A stretch of DNA of 64,000 bases, taken from the NCBI GenBank assembly GCA_023375675.1, contig JALQBC010000018.1, positions 1 to 64,000 on the forward strand. Reading direction: 5' to 3'. The DNA comes from Cytospora piceicola (lineage: Eukaryota; Ascomycota; Sordariomycetes; Diaporthales; Cytosporaceae). The translations under genes and the position numbers were made by a program. Below, piece after piece: positions 12,705 through 23,670 of this stretch; the first letter of the stretch is position 1, and every line of letters begins with the position of its first letter. The notes beneath the pieces are model-generated. The model saw only the letters and a list, made by a program, of their open reading frames with translations. It had not been told where the DNA came from and ran no database searches.

Positions 12705-15700
12705 ATGTCTGAGCTGTACGTCCCCATCGACGGCGTAGGGGACTCGGATTTGTTATCGACATACTCGAGCTTACCAGGGGGAAACGCCACCAAACCAAAC
12801 ATGCCATGGAGGCCACGCTCGGCACCGAAGAACATGTCGCGGACTCCGAGCCCGTTCTTGGGGTTTTTGAACAAAAAAGGGAACCACCATCAGCAAGATG
12901 ACTTGGTGCTGCGGAAGGCGAGGGATATGGACACGGACTCGACGGAGAAGATGTATGGCGCCGAGGGAGCACCAACCGGCTTCCATGCTAGCTACCACGA
13001 CATAACACTGCCAGCGCGATCTGCATTAGGAACGCCCAACAGCTCGAAGGAGTCGACCAGCGGGAGTGAGAATGGAGGACCGCCACCACTGACGCGCGAG
13101 GAGTTCGAGGCGCTTCCTCTGGCCATCCAAAGAAAGGTACGTGAATTTTTGGATCTGGATCCTGTATCGGGGGTTTCTCTTTTTCCTTTCCTGGCCCGGA
13201 GCGGGACGTGGGACGTTGGAGAGTTTCAGCTGTCGTTCAACTTCCGAACGAAACCCTTTCGACACGTCAGTTTCCCCCATCCAACTGCCCCGGCTTCCGG
13301 AGGCGACATTTCACCAGCTGTTTGACTGCCATTGGCCTTTTCTGCCACATCCTATCCGCTTCCTTTCCCGTCTCTTCCAGCAGTCCTCTGTGCAAGGTGA
13401 CACGCGGCCAATTGGAAGTCGTCCAAGGTCCGTGCCGCATGTGTTTACCCATCCGCCCTGCCACCCTGGACGATCCAATGGACCCGCGCTGCGGCACAGC
13501 TACCCCTCTTCGTCCTCATGGCAAATGGAAGCAGAATGGAAGCCAACATTCGGCGGCACTTTGAGCCGGGCTGCAGGTTCCACGTCCCACGTTCCAGGTG
13601 GCGGGGGAGAGGGGCGCGAATGATGGACGAGATTCTGGTCCGACAAGTGACGGATATCTTGTTTTGAAGACATGACAGAGTATCTCCTACATGACAACAC
13701 GAGTACGACACGGCACGGCAAGGCCATACATATCATGACCAATGTCGTTGAAGATTATCTACTGGCGGCGGCAAGGACGCAGCGTCCATTGGCGGTCAGT
13801 CGCGAATTAAACCTCGGGGCTAGAACTATTCCAGGCCTAGGTGCTTGGGTGCCAGGGAACATTCGACCCACCAGATCGATGCCAGGGGCCTTGGAGTTAG
13901 TGCGTATCGAATCGCAGTCCGGGGATTTTGGCTGGGGTTGCAGCTAGAGAACAGCCGGAAGGATGAGAGGACGTGGCGTTCATGCGTTCCAATCTTTTGG
14001 GTCGTTGGGAAACACTCTTCGCATTGTGTTTCCCCTACCTCTGTGGACCCTGGAAAGGTTGACGGTGGTCATATTCCCTATCCATACCGTTGGTAGGAGA
14101 GTGGGAGCACAATGAAGGATTCTTCGCAAGGTTCCAGAATCCCTGAGCCTGTCCAGGTCCGAACCGGGGTGAGCTCCAAGATCACTCCAATTCTTCAATG
14201 ATCGCCGAACGCTCATCTGCCCGATTTCCAATTCCATCATACTCCACCGTCTTGAGAGCCAGGATGCATTGCTCTTTCTAGGCACTTTTCCGGAGCCGCA
14301 GTTCTGTTCCTGGTTTCCTGCCATTATTCCCCATTGTCTGTACCTGGCAGACTTCCCGCAATGACTCCCTCGTCTTTCTTCCTCATATCCACCCACAGTG
14401 GGCTTGACCGTCGAACAGACCTCGGCAGCTTCGCAAACCACCCAAAGCTCAAAGCCTATCGCAAGCGGTGAGCACACTTGCTTACATTCACAAGGGACAT
14501 ACGTTGAGGGGTATGAGGCTGAAAGTTTCGCTCACATCTCCATTCTCTTGGCTCGTATCCCACATATGCTTACCTGCGTGGCTAGTTGGTTTCGCAGTAG
14601 TGGAGTCTGGAGCGTTCCTTCTGTAGTGCAGATTCGCTTCAGAGCCTCGAGTCTCTTGTCACTGGCTCGGAACTGGCATACAAACCATAGCATTCAGCCA
14701 TTCCCCTCGACTCACAGCAGGCGCGAGGCGCTGGGGATGGGACCTCGGTGGACCCTACTACTTAGTACGGGAGCCACCCTTGCCGCTATGCAATGCAGGC
14801 GCGCCGGGTCGAGAGTCCCACCAAGCAAAAGCATAGCTCTGGCCCGCTGTGCCTGTCCGATGTAACTCTACTCCTGCAAGGGTCTCCGGAAAGAGGCACA
14901 GCACCTCATCACTTCATCACGTTCTCGCACGAATAGTGGCCTGTTCAAAAAGCCCCAGCAACTTTCACTGTTTCGTTCCTGGCTTCCGCTTCTCGTGTTT
15001 CCTCTTTCATATCTTTTCCTCATTTCGTCTGTTGATAATATTGCCGAGGACTAACATCTCCCCTCGTTCTTCTCGCTGCAGTACTTCTCGACACTTGAAC
15101 GCCTTCGTTTTGCACAGGAATCGACTGATGTGGAGGATATTTACAACCACTACGACGATATCACATCTCACAAGTCCAAGCGACGGAAGCACGGCCAAAA
15201 ACGCAGTGTTCCCGATTTTCGCTTCTTCCGCGACTCACATGCAACAAGTGGCACAGACGCCTCTTGTTACCTAAACGTTCCAGAGAGGCCCAAAAACGGG
15301 CGGCTCACACGCGAGGAACAGTGCGAACTCGTGAAACACATGAGAGCAAGTGTCATATTGGATGCCGCAGACGAAGCCATCTACAACCTTCGTCACAAGA
15401 ACAGCAGCAGAGCTCTCACACCAGCGTCGTCTGACATCGACTGGTCGACACCCACACTGTTGACGAGACGTGGTAGTCTTGACTCAATGGCAAGCAACAT
15501 GATGCGCACCAAGGCCATCGGCCAGGGAGATCCGGCAAGAGAATCACTCTATGAGAGCTTCCGTTGGCTAGACGAGGAAGATGACCTGGACCTCCGGCTC
15601 TTCTTGGACGACTATCACGCAAACTTGCGGGAAGAGCTCCCGCTCACGAGCAAGAACAAACAACCAACTTTCCGGCGCCACCTATCAATATCGAAACTCC

Positions 15701-16782
15701 CCTTTGGCCGGCCCTCCTTCTCCAGCATCCGGACGGATTCAAAGGATGCAACAGGACGCGAGTCCCCATTACCCTCCCTCGCCCCTACACAACAACAGAC
15801 GACCGCCTTTGAGGATTCCCGCCGGAGATCCCGCACACTATCCCTCAGGAGACGCGGGTACCACGGCTACTCAGGGTCATTACCCGCGATCGACCCGGGC
15901 GCAGCCCACTACCAAGACCCGGAAGCCCGGCTGAAGCTACGGGTGTACCTCGCCTCGCCGCAGAAGTTCGACGAGGCCATCGAGTTCGGGTTCCCGGCCA
16001 CGGACGCCGTCGACACGCCGACGACGGTGCAGCGCCGGCGCACGGTGCTCAAGAAGCGGCAGTCGCGGCAGAACCTCAACGACGACACGGACAACATGCA
16101 CACGTTCCTGGACGACGGCGACGACGAGGAAGACGAGGAGGACGAAGAGGAGGAGGAGGCGGCGGCGGCGGCGGCGGAGGAGGGCCTGAGCGAGTACGAC
16201 TACAACGACGACGCCAGCAGCATCTCGGACCTCGACTCGCCCAAGACGCCCCAGCTCGGCGGGCTGACGCCCCCGCCGGGCCACCACCGCCCCACGAGGG
16301 TCTCGACGGAGCCCATGCACCAGGCGGCCGCGCGCGGCATCAAGCCGCAGATGCCCGTCAACGACTCGCTGTACGCGGCGATCCCCGCCAGCAGCCGGGA
16401 GATGACGCTGCGGATGACGCTGACGAGGCCGGACCTGCGGGCCGACGACGACCTGATCTACGGGTGGCAGCAGCAGGCGCAGCAGCAGCAGGCACAGCAA
16501 CAGGCACAACAGCAGGCACAACAGCAGGCACAGCACCAGCACCAGCATCATCCACGGCCGCCGGGGAGCGGGAGGAAGTCCTCGTCCAACGCGCTGAGGG
16601 ACGAGGCGTCGGCCAGCGCTGCCGGTGGTCACCCGCCGAACACGTACATGGGCCAGGGGCGGCCGCCCAAGGACACCATCGAGGCCATCCTCGCGGGCAA
16701 CGACCACTACGGCCCGGAGGCGGGGGGCCATGGTGACAAGAACTTCATGAAGAGGATATTCAACCGCGTGAGGAGGTCATAG
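12705..16782 (+). CDS. Conserved fungal protein of unknown function, low complexity
   Basis: Two coding exons, 12705-13136 and 15082-16782, join in frame as IQRK|YFSTLERLRFAQ and give about 710 aa. I chose the ATG at 12705 (MSELYVPIDG); the frame is open upstream to a GTG at 12651, so an upstream exon is possible. The middle section around the junction (EEFEALPLAIQRKYFSTLER) looks like the conserved core. No enzyme or named domain is recognised. The second half holds a Glu/Asp tract followed by an Ala run (about 16117-16181), a Gln/Ala/His run encoded by CAG/CAA repeats (about 16468-16548) and a basic C-terminus (FMKRIFNRVRRS). The protein is mostly predicted disordered by its composition. 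The intron is exceptionally long for this genome and is listed separately. Confidence 0.75.
13137..15081 (+). other. Very long intron (1,945 nt)
   Basis: The donor GTACGT (13137) and acceptor CTGCAG (ending 15081) are canonical and the flanking exons are in phase. Other introns in this window are 54-150 nt. No internal exon that keeps the frame was found, and the open frames inside (13141-13623, 14398-14865) lack recognisable motifs. The last 200 bases (about 14870-15081) are rich in C and T, as in fungal promoters and leaders, so an internal transcription start is possible. Confidence 0.65.
16468..16548 (+). repeat. CAG/CAA trinucleotide run encoding poly-Gln/Ala
   Basis: CAG, CAA and GCA/GCG codons alternate in runs of three or four Gln per Ala, ending in Gln-His pairs. 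The tract lies inside the second exon of the unknown protein and is likely to vary in length between strains. Confidence 0.85.
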
Positions 16783-17070
16783 TGGACCCTCTACCTCCGG
16801 TGGCCCGAGGTCGGCTGCATATTCTACCCGGGGAGCAGCGCCGCCGCGGGCTCGAGGGACATGAAGAAGAGCTGCATTGGTGGCGGCCGCCATCACCCCT
16901 GATTTTATTTTATTTATTTACAAAATGGGGCGGGGGGGCGGGGGCGCTAATCGCCTGAAAGTTGATACGAGAAACAGTGAGGGAGGCAAGATGACTTCGA
17001 CTCTCGTTATCGGTTCTCATTATCAGGATGACATTTATTCAGTCGTTGGTTTTGTTATCTTGGGAAGTCG

Positions 17071-17101
<31 letters not shown>
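17071..17101. repeat. (CAT)n microsatellite
   Basis: About ten perfect copies of the trinucleotide CAT/ATC in the 3' flank of the unknown protein gene. It is noncoding by position. Confidence 0.95.
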
Positions 17102-17712
17102 TCCGGGCTCTTTGGGAATTGTTTTTGATGGGAAAGAGAGACCAGTCTCATGGAGTTAGTTGTGCGAGTGAGCGAGCGAGCGAGAGACGCGCCTCTGTAA
17201 CTGTACTGTAACTGTACTGCATTGCTTTTTCTACTTTACCTTTTGTGGCAACAACACTCAAGTGCTGAGTCTTGTTAAATAGCCCGTGTTGTCTTCCGTG
17301 TGTATATCATCCACCCAAAAAAATAAATCGATTCTCTTTTGTCATTGAGGCCCGTCATGGCCAGTTCCTGAATTATGCAACTCCACGTGGTTCCGAGGCA
17401 TTGGTCGAACATCGAAATCCAACACCGTTGAAGTGTCGGGGGAGCACATGCATGATTTCATTTCACGCGCAGGCAGGTAGGGTGGCACAGCATAAACGTG
17501 GTTGCATCGTGTCCGCGGACACACTTCCCGAACATGCAGTCGAGGTTACTAGCCTGCTGAGTCCCCTGTGAGCTTGTACCGATTCGGACGGGAATATTGT
17601 GACAGGCACACGAGTGTGCGTCCCCAACACACCACACTCCTCGTTCTCCGTCGCTCTCCGTCGTTCGCTCCTCTCTCACTCTCTCTCTCTCTCTCTCCAG
17701 GACCCCGAGAAC

Positions 17713-17726
17713 GGGGGGGGGGGGGG
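17713..17726. repeat. G14 homopolymer
   Basis: Fourteen consecutive G residues follow the CT-rich run at 17671-17698. A tract like this is prone to length errors in sequencing. Confidence 0.9.
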
Positions 17727-18863
17727 CGAAAGAAAAAGGAAAGGAGATCATTTTCCTTCCTGGTAGTCTCGTTCGCAATCCCATGCATATTATAATACTG
17801 ACACATACGCAATCTCATATCCGTCCCCGTCAGCCGAGCGGTAATTACGAGCCTCTCTTCGAGCGATGCCACATACATCTTCGCCAAATACGACACTGAT
17901 GCGGGTGAAACGGGAAAAAAGAACGGAGACCCCGAACCGCGAGGTTTGGCCATCATTTGCCTTCGAGCGAGAATTTCATACGTTGATGAGGCTGGCTGAA
18001 TGAACATTTCCACTAAGGCACTTGTAGACGTAGCTAAGTTCGAGTCGTTATCGAAGGCTGGGTTACTGGACTCTGTGCTGCATGTCCATCTTGAGAGGAC
18101 TCTCTCCACCGGAACGGGGAACATGTAGAGTCTGGAGAACAGAACGACATGGTGCCCCCCAAGCCACATCTGGGGAAGAGGGCAGGGGGGCCGGCAGAAC
18201 ATTTGCTTGCCATCGTCGCCCTTGTATGCTACGGAGACGAATCTAGGGAGTCGTAACCAGTATCCACTCATTTGCTCTGCGGAAGTCCTGGGGCTGCTTG
18301 CCCTCGACCATGGCACCCGGCGGTAAAGTGTCCTCCCGGGGGCCCTCAGTATGACCGTGGCTGCCACAGCAGAAAACCAGGCTCAGCAGACGGCTTCTGC
18401 CTGCCTGCCCTCTGTTCCACGAGGGCTGTTCTTTATCTGCCGTAGACACTGGCTAGATGTCATCAGAATCTGGGTCGAGTAATGGAAGAAACTCGAGATT
18501 CGATATAGGTCCCGTGTTGGAGGCCAAGACTGCAAAAGGAACGAGCTACCCCACTGGGTTGAGACGGTTAGCAGCAAGAACGGAAGAGAGGCTAATAACT
18601 TGACAATAACAAGTAATATAAAAGCCATCACATCAATCACAGGGAACGCTTGGATATTTCTCCAGCAAACCAGGTCAAATTTCTTATATGCCACACAGTG
18701 CCAGACAAATGTATCATACACCAAATACTTTACACATATAATGGGAAAGGGGCAAACTATAGCAATAGTTCCCTCCAAAGATAAAGCGAGATGTGTAAAA
18801 AACAATAAACAACAGCACCACCACGGAGAAAATAAAAAGAAGAACGTAAAACACCTCCCTGCC

Positions 18864-18864
<1 letters not shown>

Positions 18865-18904
<40 letters not shown>

Positions 18905-18912
18905 TGTGTGTG
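18865..18912. repeat. (GT)n microsatellite
   Basis: An almost uninterrupted GT dinucleotide run of about 48 bp, broken once by TTT at about 18900. Confidence 0.95.
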
Positions 18913-19509
18913 CCAATTTCCCAGCATCCTTTCTAAGTTGTCGTATTCGTGATCGATCCCTTTGAAGCCGTAAACGCCTAACGATGCAGTAATGAGCTTC
19001 GACCGCATGGTATCCTGAAGCCAATGCAGTTTTGATGCAAGTAAATCAGAGTGGCGAAATGCAAGATGGAAAGCAATGTAGGTGGCCGCGATGATCAATC
19101 ATCGTGCCGTGACTCCTTGATTTCAGGACTCGAATCGACAACAGTCGTAAGGAGCAAGAAAATCCACGTGGAAGTGCCACAGGGACCACTCCCCCCTCTC
19201 CCAGCTTCAGCCTCAGCTTCAGGAGAGGGTGTAAGATCTCCAAGGGTATAACTCCTTCAACTCTTTCCCTTTTGGTTGCTCGCTTCAGACAGCGACGCGC
19301 ATCGAATTTTCCATGATCCAACTCCGAAAATGGTCGCCTTCTCCGCGAACCACGGGGACGATCCACGACATGGTGGCCGAAGACAAGTCGTCGATCGCTG
19401 TCGACGCAGCCTCTTCGTCGTATCTCAAATCGCGACGGCCGGGATATTCGTTCGAAAGCCGCTGAGGCCGTGGAAGAAGACAAGGCCCGCCCTCTCGCGC
19501 GCTTGGCTT

Positions 19510-22500
19510 CTAGCCATGGCGGCGCATGTTTTCGATTCCGAGACTGGGGACCTCGACGTCCTTCAGTCCGCACACGCCCTCGTCGCGGCGTCTCTCCACG
19601 AAGGAGTTGCACTCATTGACAACAATGGCCCACTCCGCCAAGGCTCGGCCAGCGTATGTAGCTCGCTCCTTGAAAATTCCAACTGGCTCAACCGGTTGGA
19701 CGACCTGCCGTTGGTCATCGGACCTGGCTCCTCGATGGACCTGAAGATAGAGATACTCGCCGTCGTCGGATGCTGGGCCTTGGGCAGGCTTGTCGGCGTT
19801 GGATTTGGTACTCGCCACGCGCTGAATAGGCGGCAAGCTGGGGGCAGAAGACGACGTGTCACTCTCCTTGTCACTCTCCTTGTCATCCTCCTTCTCGGTG
19901 TCGTCGTCTTCGGTTTCCAAGGGCGCCGCGTTTCGAGCCTCGCTGACCAAACCTCGCTGGGATATACCAGAGTACATCCTCTCGGGAGGAGGCCTCACTG
20001 CGGCCGGAGGTGGAGGGCTGTCACTTCGTCCTGCTTTCTGGGCCAACTTGGCGCTGACTCTCGTCTGCGCTGGGGCCGGGAGACGTGGCCTTTGCAGGTT
20101 TCGCTCACGCGGCAGAGTCGATAGCAGACCGCCGGCGTTGCCCATCGCTTCTGTAGCATGGTGCCACGGAAGGGAGCCCAGAGTGAACTTGAAGACAAAC
20201 TGGGCCGCGTCGAAGACCGGAGTGGAGCCAGTCGAGGAAGCATCGGACTCTCCAGAGCTTGCCTCGGCCTTGGGAGGAGGGGCAGGCTTGGACGTCGATG
20301 CTGCTGTTGCTGTGGCGCGTCGTGCCGCATCGAGATCATCGCCAGTCGAGCTTTCGCGCCGGCCGTTTGCAGCGATAGGGGTTCCTAGACTAGTTGTAGA
20401 GCCGAAGTGTAGCATCTTGCCGAAGAGAGACCACCTCTTCTTAGCTGACGATTCGTTTTGCCCATTCGAGACGGAAATTACATCGCTTTGTGCGGAGGCA
20501 GTATAGTCTGGGCCAACAAATCCCAGAGTACCGTTCATCGTGTCGAACCCCCCCTGCATCAGTCCTGTCTGAGGAGGCGTCATCTCCATGCGGATGATCA
20601 TGAAACGCTTGCCAGGCTGTGGGTGGCAAGGTGCCGTCGATGGGGGCATCTTGCCCATGGCTTCAGCGTGTTGCTTTCGCCAGAGATAGTGCGACCATGC
20701 TTGCTTGAGCCGTTCGGAAACGAGGAAGAATATCCTCCTTTTGAAAAGTCAGCCTCAAACTTCAGCGGTATACAGAAGAGAATCACTTAGCGAATCGACT
20801 CACATATCAAGCTCAGTCGGGCTCCCCTGGTCGCGACATACTCTCCAACACAGCAGACGCATGAAATAGGCACGGACCATGGGCGTGTAGTTGTTGAAGA
20901 ACTTGTCGAAGACTTCCTCCGAGAGCAACCAGCCAATGCAGAGTTTCTCTTTTCTGGCCGGAACCGCGGCCAGGATGTCCCAGGCCGAGAAGATGAAGGA
21001 GAGCGTCCGGATTTCCGACATAGTGCTATTAGATTCGTAGAGTATTTTGTGGCAGACTTCGAGCCAGAACTCCCAGTCGACATGGTCTATTGGTGAGGCC
21101 ACTTCGCCTTGTCGTCCAGAGTCGGTGTATCCGGCGTAGGCGTTGAACGCGAGTAGCACTTCCTGCAAGAAATCAATCAGAACGAGGACGGGGGCCTGTC
21201 TGAAGACGGGAGTCTTTTTCGTGGCTGCTTTCATTATGCACATGAAAGCTGTGGCGAATGTCTGCCTCGTGCCATCGTCCAAACCCCCGACTGCGTTTTC
21301 CGAGAGCATGTCTTTCAGCAGGACGATGAGTCGATTCTCATCCATGCCTCGCAGCAGATTGCTCGGAGGGAGTTGAGCAAGAGACGCTGCCATGGCGTCG
21401 GCGCCGTTGGCGGCGTCCAGGATGTTTGGGTTCATCATGTTTTCGAAAGCGGCCTGGCGGTGGTGAATGGTGGTATCGAGTACGCTTAGGAGTTGAGCGT
21501 GGATGAGGGCATAAGCTGGGGCGCGAGCTTTCTCGAAAAGCGGAAGGTCTATGGGCATGTATTCGTCCGCAAGGATGTAGTAGTACTTGCAGAAGATGAA
21601 GAAGAGATCAGTATCACCACCGCGCCATCTGGAAACCCAGGGGCCATGCCACCGGATCTTAGCAGCCGCCAGGGACAGCTTCGTGGTCAACCGCAAGTTG
21701 TCCGTCATGGTCTTGACGGAAGTCCAGCCGAGCTTGTGCAGTGTTGACGGAAACAGAGACGTGATGTCTTCACTTTCACCCTTGCTCCTCCTCGGCAGAC
21801 CGAACTCGTCTGCTATCCTCCTCAAGAGGTCTGGCGTCAGGCCCCAGAGGCGGACGAGGACCTCAGAGATCCCAGGAACAAAGAAGAAGGCATATGCACA
21901 AGCCTTACCGCAGAACGTCACCATAGACACCGGTGCGTGTCTGCTAGACATCCTCTCGACCACGATACCCATCTGTGTCAGCAGGTTGTTGACGAACATT
22001 GTGCGCACGTTGTGTTCAGCAGACTCGGCGACGAAGTCTACAGAGCTTTTGGTGTCGGCTCGACCACGGACGACCTCCCGGGGTGATCTGCTCTTGAGTG
22101 GCCGGAAAGACGATGTGGTCATTCTCCACTCAGGCCTCATCATGATGTATGTGATGAGCTCGAGTAGACCTGGGCGGTCGACACCTGCCACAGGCTGCAG
22201 GTTCGTTGTTGGGGTGTTCGCCTGAATAGCTGTGAAGCTCATAGCTGGACCAGTGGCGTGCCTCACAGCTGAACCCTCTAGCAGCTCAAGCAGCCCGTTC
22301 CACCATTTGTGCAAAATCGTTGCTCGACGATCGACGTCCTCGGGGGCCAGGTTGTGATTATCTTTGTGAGCAGCATGGCTGCCGTGGTTGCGTAGGAAGG
22401 GTATCAAGGTGTTTCGAGCGATAAGGATCCTCTGCGCTGTGGTCTGCTTGGTCAGGAAGATAGCATACTCTGAGTCGAGCCTGCGAAACGTGGCCCATTG

Positions 22501-23670
22501 TGGATCGGGTGTTGAGTGTGACTTCTGCGCCATTGTGTCCGAATTCTGCGACGGTTCCGTAATACCGGTACTACCAGTGCCGCCGCTGCTTGTTTCTGAG
22601 TTCGAGGACAAAGCTGTTTGTGATGAGAGACGTGGGTTGGGGGTGGGTTCTGTAGTTGGGCCAATCGAGGTTGCTGGAGATGCCGAGACAGCTTCGGCTT
22701 TTGTTGGCTGGCCGAGGGATGGCACTTCCAGGTGGCTGTTGGAGCTCGCAGGGCTCTGCTGCGGCTTATGTTTGATCTTTCCAAAGTAAACACTGGCACG
22801 ATTTAGGGCTCGGCTGCTGGTGGTGCCCAGCGAGTCTGATGACTTGCTCCTTTCCTCATCTCCCAGGCTTCCGGCTTTAGGTCGCCTTCGAGTTAACTTG
22901 TTGGGTGATAAATGTGATGCATCCTTTTCCTTTAGCGACTCGCTGCCACCGGTTGCTTTATCTCCTTTTATTGGCCCTTTTTTGGATGTATCCGATTTCG
23001 ATGGCGATGTTGACCTGGAGGATGATATCCAAGACTTCTTTGCGAAGTCGACGAAAGAGGATGATCGGTCCTTCGACGTCAAGAACTTGGGTTCAGCCCC
23101 ATCGCCGGTCGTCGGTTTCGCAGCGTCTTTTTCGGCCTGGTCCTTCTTCTCTTCCTTCTCCTTCTCCTTCTCCCTCTCCTCTGTCTTTTTACCCCGCCTC
23201 AGCACCGAGGGCTTCTCTGTACCATCGATGGGTTTGGTGGGTAGCCATGACCGTGGGCGGTCTACGATCGACTTGGACCGGTTCGATTTGGGGGTGGTGG
23301 CCTTGGGAACAGCCATAGGCTTGAGTAATTTGTTCGGCTCCGGATTATTGACAGGCTCGTCCTTGTCGTCTGGGGTGACCTCGACCCTGGGGAGTCTCGA
23401 CTCGATGGACAGCTGTGTCTCGAAGTCTGTTGTGCCAAAGTCGAATGTCGGCACCTCGAATTGTGGTGAGCTGCCCGGCCTGCTGCTGGTGCTGCTGGAC
23501 CCGTCTTCGCGTGGGGAGGAGGCAGTACTGCCGATTCGGGAGCTGATTGCCAGCGAAGACTTTGTCAGCGGAGAAGATGCATCGAGGAACAGTTCTGGCG
23601 AGGAATGAGAACGATGCATCTGGCCTGGCTCCACAGCCGGAGCGGCCATTGTGAGCGCCGGACCATTCAT
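19510..23670 (-). CDS. DUF1765 domain protein
   Basis: Two exons read on the minus strand: 23670-20804 and 20737-19510, about 1,364 aa. The start ATG at 23670 opens a long Ser/Pro/Lys-rich, presumably disordered half (residues 1-450), with a Glu/Lys-charged run near residue 170. The conserved region follows; the stretch DEYMPIDLPLFEKARAPAY near residue 707 is typical of fungal DUF1765 proteins. The exon junction restores ...ELDM(R)IFFLVSERLKQAW. The C-terminal 380 residues are again low complexity with an Asp/Glu-rich run. The molecular function of DUF1765 is not known to me. The 66-nt intron ends in AAGGAG, a tandem NAG acceptor, so the protein may differ by one residue. Confidence 0.85.

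Larger units (their letters stand above)
16783..19509. other. Intergenic stretch with several microsatellites
   Basis: This lies between two convergent genes and so contains their 3' flanks. It carries (CAT)n at 17071-17101, a CT-rich run at 17671-17698, 14 G residues at 17713-17726 and (GT)n at 18865-18912. A 272-codon minus-strand frame at 17549-18367 runs through these repeats and is not credible as a gene. No domain was recognised. Confidence 0.6.

Noticed and set aside
15937..16731. 264-codon minus-strand frame
   Set aside because: It is antisense to the GC-rich second exon of the unknown protein and made mostly of Leu/Val/Arg from the complementary repeats.
17549..18367. 272-codon minus-strand open frame
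   Set aside because: It runs through CT and poly-G repeats, has no domain, and its composition looks like translated intergenic sequence.
22820..23608. 262-codon plus-strand frame rich in Ser/Phe/Leu
   Set aside because: It is antisense to the disordered N-terminal part of the DUF1765 protein.
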